A stretch of DNA of 64,000 nt. It comes from Nautilus pompilius. Its lineage: Eukaryota; Mollusca; Cephalopoda; Nautilida; Nautilidae. The notes beneath the pieces were generated by a model. The model worked only from the letters and a program-made list of their open reading frames with translations. It was not told where the DNA came from and did no database searches. The translations under genes and the position numbers were made by a program. Shown one piece after another: positions 48,951 to 62,078 of the stretch. Positions within the stretch are counted from its first letter, which is position 1; each line of letters starts with the position of its first letter. Where the stretch lies: positions 310,001-374,000 of the forward strand of contig JACATO010000999.1 in assembly GCA_018389105.1 (NCBI GenBank). Reading direction: 5' to 3'.

Positions 48951-51917
48951 TGAAATACAAATCAACGATGAGGCAAAATTACCAAAATAGTTTTGTTCAT
49001 TACGTTGCTGCTGTCAAGCCAGCGTTTTCAAATTACACACTTCAGTATGGCATCGGAAAAAAAGATGAACAGACTCTGCTTAACTGACCATTATTTGTGC
49101 AATTGAATGCAGAAATTCTGATAAAATCAATCTAGTCGCGAAAACCGCCAGTCTTTACCCTTAGACAAAACCGTGATTGGCTACATGGGTGATTGATCTT
49201 ATGACCAGTGCGAATGAATAATAGTGCGGCTCAAAGAACTTAAAAAAGAAATTGTATAAATTAGTATTTTTTCACAAATTATATATATAGATTTTTGTGT
49301 GTGGTGGGGGGTTCTCTGCAATTTACGATAAGGACAGAGGAAAGAAGTGATTATTAAATTTGTAGGTAACTCAGCAAACACAAGAAGTAGCGGGCAGAAC
49401 AAGCAGGAAGGCTACTACCCACAATGCCTAGGTGTGGACGAAGATAGGCGAGGGAACGAAAATGAAAATGTGAGAATTGAGACTACTTCCGGCCGGTGCG
49501 AATTTCTTGCGGGCGCTCTTCGATCTCCTCCTACATCTAAAAGTAAGGATTTTCATGCCGCTGATGGCGCGGGATAGCACTTTCCGGCGGTATTACGCTT
49601 TCTTGTAGAATTACTTACGTCGGGTGAATTCTTATTCATGTCGACAAAGACAACAGCAACATTGAACTAGAAAGTTGTGCACATTCTGCGCAGAATCGTT
49701 TGCATTATGGGTAATTATCTCTAATTAGCAACAGAAAAAAACTTAACATAACCGCATTCATTCGCGATTAATTCTATTTTTCTTGGACGTAATAAAAGTA
49801 TATATATAAAAACACTGAAATATTCCAAGTAATTAGCAAAACCAAAAATAAAGTCAGATTAAAAATAGAAATTTATCAATTAAATATTCTCTTAAAAAGA
49901 ACAAAACAACGCGAAGAATTTGTTCTATTTTCCACATCCAATGTTTCCTTCATTATCGATCTGCTATGAGTAAAATGTTTTTTTTTTAATTGAGAAAAAA
50001 AAGATTAATTAACTTTTCTCCAATTAAAATGTTTCTCAGGTTTCGTTGGCGATGTGATTTTATTATAGCGTTTTGAGGCTTGATGTTGTATAAGCTAATT
50101 TACCTCACCTTTCCATACCTTTTGGGGTGAGTAATAATCATCGATTGTAGTGATTTGATTGTTTAATGTTGAATCAACATAGCGATAATCGTTAGAACGT
50201 TCTCGATAAAACGGTAAGTACCCTCAAACATATACACGCTGATACACAAATACATGCACTCACACGTATAGACATACACACGGGTACAAACTGCGGATTC
50301 TCTAATAATATATTTTGTTTCAAAATCTCTGGTTCGACCAGAGTTCTAGCAGAATAATTAACATCATCACTGTATAAGTTAAGCAGAAATGTGTTCGTAA
50401 ACATCTTTTCTTTTACTTTTTATAATTATGTTTATTGCTTATTAAATCATAATTTTGCATATATATTTTAACTAGTAAATCTACCTTTACAAAAATATAC
50501 AAAAATGGTTTGTTTTTTTTAATTAATCAAATAAATTTGGCATTAATTTTGACAAAGCCAAGCTGATTTCTCTAAGAATCTTGAAAAGATCCAGAGAGGT
50601 CGACCGTAGTGGAAGTGTAGCTCAGAACAGGAAGTTTCTAATCCGGAATTTACCAAAACTCCGAAAATCAAGTAAACGGAAGTTTGTTGCGTCTTACTTC
50701 CGTACATTCCCCCCCACAGATATTCCAAAACAAACTCTGTCGACTTTCCAAAGTTAGCATCGCCACCAGCGAAACAAGAAGTCTCTATCAAGTTTATTGT
50801 TTATGTTGAAATTGCTTTCAACTATTAATTTCTCCTGGCGCCTTATTCGACTCATTTGCAGTTCTGTCACTAAACGTTGTTTCTTTAATGTCAAGCCGTG
50901 TTGACACTTTAGCCAGTTTATTATTATGAGCCCTAGTATTATTGCTGTCTGCAGACAGCTGAAGGAACATACGGGGGAAAAAGCTTTAATTGTTTTGAAA
51001 GCCTCCACAGAGCAGATAAATCTGATAAATTTAATTATTCCTTATATTGAAACAAAAGAATTCTGGAAATATTTTATGAAAAGAATTTGTGTAGAGTAAG
51101 TAAAAATATGTTATGTTTTGGGGCTGCATATGAATGACCGTGAATAATATTGACGCTAACGGATGAGAGAATTAATTGTGGACCATTGGGAACTGTACTT
51201 GTTAGACCTTTTTTATAAGAAGGAATGCAAAATTGTTACTTCAAGGAAGTAGTAATTGGTTAGAGATTGTACAGACAACTAAACAGTCATCTGGTTTATA
51301 CGAAAAAAACTCTTATCCAACCTTAAGAAAGAAACCGTGTTATTCGTGACCAGCAACACATCTTATCTGTCTCATGATTCGAGAGAGAGTGCGTGCAGCC
51401 AGCGACACGTGACGGCTTCCGCTAGCGTCGAAGTTTGTTGGCGTCATGTGACCCAGCTGCATCTGACGCTAATGGCAATAACGAGAAAATAGGTATGGCC
51501 GGCTGGCAGCAGCTTGTCTGGCTCATCTGAGATCGGATTTCTTTCTGGAACCGCAACCAGGTGTCGGGTTGGAGATCTTTGTCCGTTAATTAGGTTTTGG
51601 CTGGTGTACTGCTAGAAAAAAAAAATGTACAGTTTTTCGCATTTCACTGTGAGTTTTTGTCCGCGAGCCTAAGACTGGAACCAGCTTCAGTCTCAGCTGG
51701 GGGCTAATTTACAAAAAAGAAGAAAAAGGGGCATCTTTAGAACAAAGTTCTTCTGTAGAAAGGTCAGCGAGCCAGAAAGAAAACACGAATGGAACTCTAG
51801 CAGAGAGATAAAAGTGCTCCCATCGTCGAAGAGGCAGCCATTTCTTGTCGGTATTTTTGCTAGGAAAACGAGTGCCCTTGACAAACGAAATAAACTGTTT
51901 TGCTTATTTATATTTAA
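48951..51917. other. unassigned A/T-rich sequence
   Basis: No gene, tandem array or terminal inverted repeat recognised. Confidence 0.45.
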
Positions 51918-52172
51918 AACAACAACAACAAAATCTTAGTCCTAGATCTTCAGAAAAAGGGAGGAGAAATTCTGTTTGTGTACCTCGATAGATCCGACCG
52001 GCATCATAGAGAAAGAACGATGGTGAGAACGTTGATCCGCTCTCTCTGTGTGTGGCCAGCGACAAAATGTCCCGATACGTGTGTGTACGTGATAGAGACC
52101 ACGGACGAGTACAAAGGCCTGCTTGTGATGTACGGTGGAAATTTCCTGGGACATGTTCTGGCGATAATCTAA
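51918..52172 (+). other. short open frame, possible terminal exon
   Basis: This frame follows TAA at 51915 and ends at TAA 52170-52172. It begins with four asparagines, then KILVLDLQKKGGEILFVYLD, and ends EYKGLLVMYGGNFLGHVLAII. The composition looks more protein-like than most frames nearby, and a possible acceptor (ATCTTCAG) occurs at 51953. It has no early ATG and no recognised domain, and the opposite strand is open for about 100 codons. Chance is quite possible. Confidence 0.2.
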
Positions 52173-55100
52173 AAACAAAAGATAATAAAATGCTTTAGTG
52201 CAAACGTCAGATGAAGTAAATAACAATAACAGAATGCTGTTTGAATCTTGCATTAGATTATATATATGGGTACTTGAGTAACAGAGATGGCAGCCGCTTG
52301 TCGATAAGGAGAGGGAGGAGCTTCTTAGTTAGGTCTGAGCGTGTTTCGAATGGCAGTGACACTCTTCCCGAATTCTTCACTCAAGTGTGAGTAAACTAAT
52401 ACAATTAAAAACTCTAATTGCACAGCCTTCTTCAGTATCAATCTCACGTGGATTTCCTTATTAATATGTAAATAATGTAAATAAGTAACACGGAATCATC
52501 CTCACATATACTGATGCGCCGTGATTACTGAGCCAAGCCGCTAACCACCTCACACTCACTGAGTTTTACTCGCTACCCTTTAGCTTCATTGTGAAATTAA
52601 AATCATCTTCCCTAATTTATTTGTCTACATTCGAAACATTTACCAAAATTGTGTGTATATTTTGAAGAATACCGTAACACTAACATTTGTAACTGTAAAA
52701 CCTGCACTATAAGTTACCATTTTAAAACAAGAGTGTCGATGAACAGTCAGGTGCCATTTATTTGATTTTGAATATTTTGCCTGTTCATCCAGTTTTACTT
52801 AATCTACCCTGACCTAATACGTTATCTGGAGATATTACTCTAATTATTAATACCTCCCCCAAACTCACATTTTGAATGGATTTCGTGCCACAAGGGCGAG
52901 TACTGCTTCTTCTAGTTTTAATCCGCCATTACCCTTTTTAGTTATAGCATAATAATCTTGATTTTTTGATGGTGATTTTACATCGTCGATATATTTTTGG
53001 TCCATACTTAAACATATTACCTGACATACAAACGACAACACACGCATACACCAAGTTGTAAATATATTTCTTCGCCACCTACTGATCCAGAAAATTATTA
53101 TTAATATGAATTTTATTTGTAGCATCTTATTCACCTGTCAGCACAGCTGAATTTGTAATTTTTTTCCTGTTTAGACTTATACTAGGCTGAGATTTTTAAA
53201 ACTAAATTTTGCTAAATCAAGATATTTTAATTGTTGTGTCATCATTACCAGTTGGGTTTGAAATATTTATAAGTTTATTACGTTTACATCCGTCATTAGA
53301 TATGCGCTGTCATAAGCATAACTTGTCATACCATACAAGTATGACAAACGTCCATTCCTTAATTTTTACTGCATTTGTTAAAGGCTTTTTATTTTGCACT
53401 AAGAATTCTATCTAAATATCCGGATATGTCTTCATGAGCTTTAAATATCTTTAAGAAAGGAAATTAATCTGATTATTACTTTTTTGTAAAACGCTTTACA
53501 CTCAAATTAATAACACAACGAATATAAACAAAACTTCCCACAGAATCAATAGTTTGGGTAATCAATAATTTGTCAATATCTATAGACCCGTAATCTGACT
53601 ACCAACATTATTCTGCTCAATATTATAATCCATCAAAAAGTATATTTTTATCGACCAAATCACCTAAAATCTGCCGAAGATCTTTTTTTAGATAATGGAA
53701 CGTTTGAGTACCTTCTGATGGTTTGTCTGGGAAGTTTGTAGCACTTGGGAAAATATAAAGGATATTAATATTATTGTGCCTGCTTTTAATATAAAATATT
53801 ACTTAGGGGTTCTTTCATGTTTGTCACCCGAGTACTTTTTTAAAATTTTAATATTTTAAATCATCTTTTTCGGATAGAGAATATAAACTTTGCTGTACAG
53901 AGTATTACACTTACTTATTGTCCGCTTTCTGCTCACTCACCTACTGTTTCCCACACGTTTTGCGTTTAAACTTTCATTTTTAATGGAATTTTATTTTCAA
54001 AAATATTTATTATCTGTTGTTTATTAAATTTTGTCGTTATTCAGGCTGTTGTAAAGATTTTCCAAAAATAACCTAAAAAGCCTGGTTCGAAATAATATTT
54101 AAAAAATGATGAACTTTACTATTTTTATATTCCCATTAAATTTTTAATTTTTTCATTTATATATTTATATATTAAAACGCTTAAATTCTAACCGCTTATT
54201 TATCTTCATTTAATTAAATTTGTTTGGTTTCAGGCCCACATTCGCAGAATCATCAATAAACTCTTGTAATGACCTCAAAGCGGAATCTGAAGAATTCGCA
54301 AGAAAACAATCAGCTGAAATACTCTTTTGTCATCCTGAATTTGGGTTCGCTTATACATTTAAAAAAATAGCTAGAATTTATTATTTAAAATCTAAAATTA
54401 AAACAAATACAAAAAAAAAACTGAAGAACAGGTTATTAATGAGAATAATCGACTAATTTTAAGAAAAGCGTGTCTCATTTGTGTGGAGAATTAAATTGCT
54501 CTTATCTCAGGATTAAACGATTTTATACGTTTATAAAAAAACACTTCCTGGCTGTTTCTCTTCTGTTATTATTTTGAGAGGGGGATAAATATCACTGATT
54601 TAAAACAAATAACAGTACCCGAATATAACTGCTGCGTTCCGGAACAAAGATTAAATCCAGATAATTCATCAGAAGAACCGATTAATAAAGCTGGCTGGCC
54701 AAAGGTACTGTAGACATGATTTGAGACATAATGATGGTGACTCCGCAGGCAGCTTTGCTGGTATCAGAAGCAAAAATAAAAGCTGATAGTGATTTAATTG
54801 ATGGTCTTAATAATATTTAAAATAATAGTTTAACGAGGGGTTGGGGAATCAACGATAGTGGTGTTTGGCTTAAACTGCGATGAAGGGTAAAATAGCTGAT
54901 GGAAGTTCTACCAAATGCGTTTCCAGCAAAGGTATTGCGAGTCCCGGTTCATATGACAGGTTAAACCAAGAAGTTTGAAGACACCTGCCTCGTGCTCGTT
55001 GAGAAGTTGCATTGACCTATTATTTATTTTTAAAAAATGCACTATCCTAAAAAGGGCGGGTCTTTGTCCATTACTGAGAATCCGTAAACGAAAATAGCAT

Positions 55101-56044
55101 TGTTAGCTTTTAAAAAATTATATTTCATAACATTAAAGCGTCGATCATTCAATGAATATTTTGAATACTCTAAAGCACGCATTCTTAAGTAAAGAGGTTT
55201 GTTAAAATTGATAACTTCATCTTTTTTTAATATATAAGAGGATTAGGTTTCCGCTAATATCTCTAATGTAGTCTTGGGTGTTGATGTGCTTTTCAAAAAA
55301 TGCTCTAGGACTGCGCAAAATCTTAAAGCTGCTCTCGCTTTCTTAAACGTTCGTCGCTTTACCATAAACAGACTCATCTCTTATAAAGTCTCTTTAAAAA
55401 TCATTTGTAGGCAGTTTTCATGTCTGCTTTTAACTCGATATAGGGTTTTAACCGAGCAGGCTGATTAAAAGTAGTAGCTTTTCTTTTTTAAATATTTCCA
55501 TATCTAGAAACAAACTAAGCTGAAGATTTTATAATGTACAACATAATTCTTTTCTTTTACGTTTTTTATCATCTCATTTCGGAAAGATTCGGTATTTTGG
55601 GTACATTTTTCCAACAGCCAGTAGATAATATAGAGTACTATAACTTTTGGGGAATAACCGTACAGATTATTTGCATTTATGTAAATATTGTCGTATTTTT
55701 TTTTTCTGGAAGGGAGAGGAGATCTGTCGCCTTTTTTCTAACCAGTTACCTCTATGTTAGATACTTCGAGATTTTTTGTATCATCTTTAGATATATTTAC
55801 ATAAGAGATTTTAGATTCAGCTTGCCTGTGGAATATCACAATAATTCCAACTTCCATATCTTGTTTTATCAATAATAACATATTGTAATCTGTTAAAAGA
55901 TATCGTTTTATTATAGCCATCTTTAAACTAGCATCTCAGGCCAGAGGGGCCTCAAAGAATTGCCTTGGAGCTAACCTATAAACTTTTTGACATAGTTATA
56001 ATAATTATGTACAAAAAAATGAATATGTTGTACAGTGGATTATA
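52173..56044. other. unassigned A/T-rich sequence
   Basis: Nearly 4 kb of A/T-rich DNA with short frames only, the longest 113 codons at 55534 (+), Phe/Tyr/Ile-rich and without a domain. Confidence 0.45.
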
Positions 56045-57000
56045 TTTGGGATGTGAACATTTAGTTATATATAGACCATGATACCTTGTTTTCATGTCCC
56101 CATACAAATTATCAATGTATGATTCTGGAATGTTGTTCCAAATATCACCTAGCACCTTTTAAATTTCACCTGAGTCGTTTGGTTGCTTTATGACTTTTCT
56201 CATTAGCCATATAATCGCATACTCGGTGTTCATATCAGGACTTTGTGAGTGCTCCACCAGCCTCTTTACGGTCCAGATAAGTTTGTCACTAAATCTGCTT
56301 GGGCCACTGTCTAAGTTGGAAGATGAATCTCTGCCCAATAAAATGGCATGGCGGGTGAGAGAACGCACATCTTTATTTGTCAGCAGTCAGTGCATCTCTG
56401 ATTTTATCGAAATCTCCAACATCCCTAACAAATACGCAGCCTCAATCTTGCATTTGATCCACCTCCAAGCTTTACCGTAGTTTCCGTAACCCAGTTGTTA
56501 TACCGGTTCGTCTTCGAACAAACGGCCGTTGATTATTAGCCAAACAGTTCTGACTTGGAATCATCTGAAAAGAGCACCCGCCTCCTTCCGTATTTGGTCA
56601 TCCCAGCTGCTTCATTTCAGCCTCGCTGTTTGATTGGCTCTTCTCAGGCAACGTTTTCGGGTAGTTGCACATCCACTGAGAACACTTCGAGTTAATGTGT
56701 ATTTATTATACTGTTCTTAAAGAAACATTCTTGCAGTTTTGTCATTTGCAAATATCTTTTCCTGATTTGCCGCCTGTCACATAGTAAACAGACCCTGAGG
56801 TATTTAAGCTTTCTTACTCAACCGTGTCTAAGTTTTGCGTATCCTCCTAGAAGGCTCGCATACAGCTCGTTCTGAAACACGAAGTCGGGCTGCAATCTGC
56901 CACGTGGAGAAGCCTTCACTGGCTGAGACTTCGATTTCTATACGCTTGTTTTTTGATATTTCCTTCCCAAAAACCATAATATCCACCACACTACAATGAT
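56045..57000 (-). pseudogene. Tc1-like transposase relic, nearly full length
   Basis: The minus strand starts near 56,980 with MVFGKEISKNKRIEIEVSAS, then TWQIAARLRVSERAVCE (helix-turn-helix text of Tc1 transposases). The middle is heavily damaged. The C-terminal third is readable: a clean frame from 56368 with FSDKLIWTVKRLVEHSQSPD and MNTEY (the SPDLNPIEHLW region, with Glu kept in TEY). It ends VLGDIWNNIPESYIDNL, matching the usual family end 'W..IP...+.L+.SM..R'. Multiple stops and frameshifts. The 5.2 kb relic is a shorter copy of the same family. Confidence 0.82.
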
Positions 57001-57135
57001 ATTACTGCCTGTACTTTTAACCTCTTTCTGCAGATGCAATCAATCAGTGTAATACATCAACACAAGGCGGTACTATAGAACATGTCACTGTTACACATGA
57101 AATGCGATTCTATTACGTGTTATTTTACATTTAAT
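57001..57135. repeat. non-coding flank shared by the two Tc1-like relics
   Basis: Sequence beyond the transposase start (around 57093-57130, GAAATGCGATTCTATTACGTG) matches 5578-5606 (GAGATGCGATTTTATCACGTG) at most positions. It is therefore likely part of the element's terminal region rather than host flank. The exact terminus was not found. Confidence 0.5.
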
Positions 57136-57780
57136 ACCCAGTTATTTCTCTCCGCTTTGCATAATTATTTCCGCAAATGTACAATTCTCAAGTTCGTAAA
57201 TATATCAGTCAAAATTAAAACTAATACATCAGATTTAAAAGATATAACATTATACTCTTCTTGCGTTTGAATGTTGTACTTTTGACATACTTCTTTATAA
57301 TACTTAAATAACTACCCTTTTTATTTATCTAATTCTTTATAAAACGTTTTTAAAACTCATTAGTAGCTACTTGACACTTACCAAAATTGTAAATGAGTAC
57401 GGAAAGAAAAAGTTTGTCTTCCAAGTTTCATCAGTTGATCAACAGGTTCTTTGAATAAATATGCTTTTCGGATGGTTGTGGTGTAATAGAAATAGAGTCT
57501 TCTTTAGTCAGTCGGATCTGTAACGAGGAGATGCGCATCATGGCATATAATGAGCGTGAAGTCGAGTAGTTTTTACTATACGTTGACGCTTCTAATTTTA
57601 CCAGTGAACTTTCAATGATCTCTCACTATTTTTTCTCCGACGACCAAATTCAGAAGCTATGAAATTTAAGTGATCTACTTTTGTATAAGTAAAATCTTTT
57701 CAATTTTTGAGGATTGAATAAATATTATGTACTTTTTAAAAAATATAATATATTTATAAAGATTTTAGCAAAAGTATATA
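57136..57780. other. unassigned A/T-rich sequence
   Basis: Nothing recognised. Confidence 0.45.
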
Positions 57781-57875
57781 CAGTTGTCCCCCGGTATTCG
57801 CGGGGGTTACGTCCCTTGAGCACCCGCGAAGAGTGAAAAACCGCGAATATTGGACGTGGTCCATAAAAATGCCTA
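57781..57875 (+). mobile_element. pogo/Tigger-like terminal repeat, one end only
   Basis: Directly after a TA, the sequence reads CAGTTGTCCCCCGGTATTCG, then CGGGGGTTACGTCCCTTGAG and ACCCGCGAA...AACCGCGAATATTGGAC. This is the characteristic wording of Tigger/pogo-type DNA transposon ends ('CAGT.GTCCCTCGGTATCCGCGGGGG'), with internal CCGCGAATA complements that could form a stem. I did not find the opposite end in the next kilobase. It may be a truncated element or a non-autonomous derivative whose other end has decayed. Confidence 0.6.
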
Positions 57876-60800
57876 TAAACGTCAAAAATAAGTAAATATA
57901 TAATAATAATTTATTTAAAATACAACACTCAGAGAAGCACTCGGCGAAACACTCGAGATAGCTAACGAGCTCTTTCTCACCTCTGTAATTTAGCAAGCAG
58001 CTGGACGGCGTACAGAGATTTTTTTTAAAAAAATTTATGTTTTGTTATTTGTGTCGTAGTTAATCTGGGGACAGACCTTTAATCGAAGTGTGATGACTCC
58101 GATTTCTCTGTGTAATAAGGGAGACAGGTACATTTACCTTTCTCACGTCACTTTCTTTGTCTTTAACCTTCTGCATATAATATAAACTGAAATATAAAAT
58201 TATACTGCTTTCTTAGCCAGAGAAACATTGGTTTCTGCTTCTGGTCTTTGATGCTCTAAAACGATTCTTAACTATTTAAACTTACATTTGGGCCCAGTAA
58301 TCTCACAAGCACCAAGAGCGCTATCTGTAACTTTCATATTTACTATTATTGCTGTTGTTGTTATATTAATTTTTTTCTTGAACTTATCATCAGTATTTTT
58401 GTGTTTTTTTGTTTTTTTAAATTTCATCTCTTTTTTTTGTCAAAGCCTAATTAGCTTAAAAACTGAGCTAACTGCATAGGAAAGAGTGACAATTATTTTA
58501 CTTGCCTTCATTTTTAAAAGGGATATTTAACCCCGGATCTCCATTTGTTTAATATTACACATCGTTTTTTTAAGGGGCCCCGATTTATATTATGTTAATT
58601 TTTATCAAGAAAACCTTGAAAGCAGAGGTACAGAAATAAAGTCTATAATTAGTTGTTTAAATTCTTCAAATAGATTTTTCTTTTTTTTAAATCAAGAGAT
58701 TTCTTTGCTATTCACTCGCTCCCCTTTGAGTTTTGGGGGTTGTTCGAGATATTCTAGGAAAAAAAACGGATTTAAAAGACGAGAGAGATTTTTTCTTTTT
58801 CTAAAAACACTAAAATCCTCGCATAAATTTGTCCTCAAATCCAAATATCAAATCTAAAAAGACTTTATCTGTCATGTTTAAGCGTCGCTACCAAGATAAT
58901 TAATACAATAGTTAATTTCCTCAGGTAGGTTCATTTTTAAAATTGAAGCCAGCATTTTATTTAGTTATGTAAAAAGTTTACTCAACTTTTCCCTCTCTCT
59001 TTTAAACAGCTGGGAATGACGGAGATGGGGCTAGAATGAGGAACAGCAGCAGTAAGTCGCTATTTGAATTGCACACATGGAGTTTGACGTAGAAAAAGAA
59101 AGTCTTGTAAACTTTACACGGAAATCAGGTTTTCATTTTCTACCCATAGTCCGGAAATAAAGCAGCCTGTTTATCATTTACGTGTAAACAAGATTCGGCG
59201 TAAAAAAAAGCTGTCTTTAGCTAACCTGTTACTGTTATCAATAAACAAAGAATAACCTTGCACTTATGTAATTCTATACAGACAGCAATTACATCTGGAA
59301 TTCGCTACTTTCGCTGTTGTCTTCTATATAAAAAGTGCAAACCGTGAACAAAGGTTTTATTTCCTCGTGCAGCCGGCGAGGACTCGTGATCAACTATGGC
59401 TTGGAGTGAAGAAGGATGAGTCGTCCCCCTTTATAACCCCCTTTGGTGATTGAGTTAACGAAGTTGTTCGGTACTAAAAAAAGAAAACACCTTTTTCTAC
59501 CACCGGGTCTTGGAAGGGGCTCGGGAGCCCTACGAATTGGTTTTGGCTTTTATTTGTCGTTAACAGAGATGTAAGAAACATCTAAATGGAGCACGCGCGG
59601 GGACGATTCCTTTACCCCGCCCCACGGTCCCTCCTCTTTCATTAATTTTACTTCCGCTTCTAGATCTCCCTGCAGCATTGAAACAACTAATTCCTTGCGT
59701 TAGAAAACCCTTTGGTGATCGGAACCGGGGTATATTCGCCGCTAACTGTTTCCGTAATACAGCTCGCCTTACCGTACGTACGGTTATAGGAGTCCCCCCC
59801 CCCGCCTCCTGGCGGCGGTCTCGGGTAAAGCAACCGAAATCGCCCCCCCCATTTGATGGTCGTTGCTGAACAGTTGCACTACTTTTGCCAACTTAAATAG
59901 AGGACACGAGGCGGCAGATCAAAGGAAAACCTTTCTCAGGTAACTTGCTTGTGGCCAGCCAGGAAGAGTTTTAGAAAGAGACAGTTATTTACTGGTATGG
60001 TCCGGTACACAAAATAAATAAATAAATAAATATTTAAATTAATTATTTAATTTTGCATGTTAACAGCTGCAGATATAAGGGTTTTAAGGTTGCGATCGTG
60101 GGATGAAACAGTCGTCTCCGGACGCTGATCGACCTGTGTATAGCGACTGCTGTTAGTGTAATAAATATCGACTCTCAGCTCCTTCACACACAGATTTGTT
60201 TATAATGTCGGCCATTTGAGCGGGTAATAAAAAAGCGAAAAATAGTTTTTCGGTAAAAAACCTTCTGGCTGTTTCCATAGCAACCAACATTATGAAGGAA
60301 ACTTCAAATAACACACACACACACACAGATGAGTGTAATCTGAGATGTTTTCGTGAGTGCCTACAGACAGTTTAAAGACACAACAAGCGGACAACTTTTA
60401 TTGTGCAGTACTGTCTTTGTTACACTTACATTCAAAGTTATAGGGAGGGAGAAGTAAGACAGGGAAAAGAAGAAGACGTCCCAAAGTGGCGCGGATCTTG
60501 CGTAACAGTCCGCCAGACCGGTCCGGTCCGGTTAGCTTCTCTTTTACTTACCGTGTGGTCATTAACAACGGCACTGAGCTCTGTTCCCATTTGCGAGTCT
60601 AAAATTCCGTCCTGCCTGCCCTATTGCGGTCAGGTTGATTAATCCCAGCGACCTCGCGTAAATTGTAGTATATCACCAGCTGCAACATTTTGAGGCATCT
60701 TCGACATTCGTGCAGGTCTCCTCAGTCTCAGGACTCGGGGTTTTCCATTATTTTTTGCTGGTTCTTATTTCGTATATAATCCGGATGATTGGCGTACACT

Positions 60801-60894
60801 AATAAAACGATTATTTGATGTTTATACAAAATATATACAGGAGAACTTTATGGATGGCCAAGCCGATTAATTAGATCGGGTTGCTATTGGATCA
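57876..60894. other. unassigned sequence
   Basis: No gene recognised. A short CA run lies at 60310-60328. The 59,380-59,900 part is C-rich with a C9 run near 59,795. A frame at 60403-60642 (+) gives 79 codons with a hydrophobic segment (RLASLLLTVWSLTTAL) but no domain. Confidence 0.4.
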
Positions 60895-61382
60895 GGAAAA
60901 GACGACTGTTTAACTCATCCTGGTTATTATATTCATCCATGTAGGAAGAAGAGAAATCCCGATTATATTTTCCATGTAGGAAGAAGAGGACAGATTAACT
61001 AATCCTGATTATTATATTCACAGGGAGAAGAGGACAGATTAACTAATCCTGATTATTATATTTATTCATGTAGGGAGAAGAGGACGGATTAACTAATCCT
61101 GATTATTATATTCATCCATGTAGGAAGAAAACGGCAGATTAACTCATCCTGGTTAACATATTTATTCATGTAGGGAGAAGAGGACAGATTAACTAATCCT
61201 GATTATTATATTTATTCATGTAGGGAGAAGAGGACGGATTAACTAATCCTGATTATTATATTCATCCATGTAGGAAGAAAACGGCAGATTAACTCATCCT
61301 GGTTAACATATTTATTCATGTAGGGAGAAGAGGACAGATTAACTAATCCTGATTATTATATTTATTCATGTAGGAAGAAGAT
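60895..61382. repeat. 50-bp minisatellite with 150-bp higher-order period
   Basis: About ten tandem units of 50 bases, beginning AGATTAACTAATCCTGATTA and ending CATGTAGGGAGAAGAGGAC. In the central part three unit variants (GGACAG..., GGACGG... and AACGGCAG...CTCATCCTGGTTAACAT) recur in fixed order, so AGGACGGATT at 61081 reappears at 61231, exactly 150 bases later. The first units (60,895-61,030) are shortened or diverged. Confidence 0.95.
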
Positions 61383-62078
61383 GGCACATTATTTTGCTAA
61401 ATTGTTATGTGTGTGGCTAGGGAGATGATGACTGATTGGTCCATATCGGTTGTTAGGAGATAAAAAGAAGAGAGCAGCCCAACTCGACCAGGTTGTTGTA
61501 AAATGTTTCGTGGAACTTCTTTCGGCGCTCCTCCTTTTGAGATTCAATCCTTCTCGGATTTTTCTCCAAAATAGGCGGTTATCTTGTTTTCTCTAGCAGC
61601 CAGCTGTCTGGCAGTTCTCATTTCTGTAAATTGGATTAGGATTAGTGTTAAATATAGTCCGTGGGCCAAGTATAACCCCCACGGAATTTTCAAGGCAATG
61701 CATTTAAAACATGAAATCTGGGGGGGGTGTTGGGCAACAGAGTCTGGAAGTAAAACCGTCGTATTTATGGACAGACAGCCGACACAGACAGGTATTTACA
61801 GGTAATACTTTTATAAACATATCGGAAGATTGGTATAAATGAAACGGTATTTCAATTTCATAGGTATATTGTTACAGTATCGTATAAACGTGTTCTGTGA
61901 CTTCAGGATGGCATAATAATTAGCTTTTGTAATGTAATGTTTATATTTATACTAATTTAAATGTAATTGGCTTATTTATATTAACAAAATATGCATGTGT
62001 ATGTATAGCATAATACTAATTTTATTAAATAATGTTTACAATTGGGTCAGTTTTCGTCAGGGTTACTAGTAGCAGTAT
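61383..62078. other. unassigned A/T-rich sequence
   Basis: Nothing recognised. Confidence 0.45.

Noticed and set aside
48775..49087. Repetitive frame encoding repeated MTSVYRERD-like peptides
   Set aside because: It follows exactly the 73-base minisatellite and shifts frame with it. No start context or domain.
60403..60642. 79-codon frame with a hydrophobic segment and several cysteines
   Set aside because: The hydrophobic part is internal rather than N-terminal, no good splice sites flank it and no family is recognised.
60895..61382. CRISPR-like look of the 50-base tandem array (also the 62-base array at 43.4 kb)
   Set aside because: Units are directly adjacent with no unique spacers, no cas genes are present, and the DNA is eukaryotic. 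These are minisatellites.
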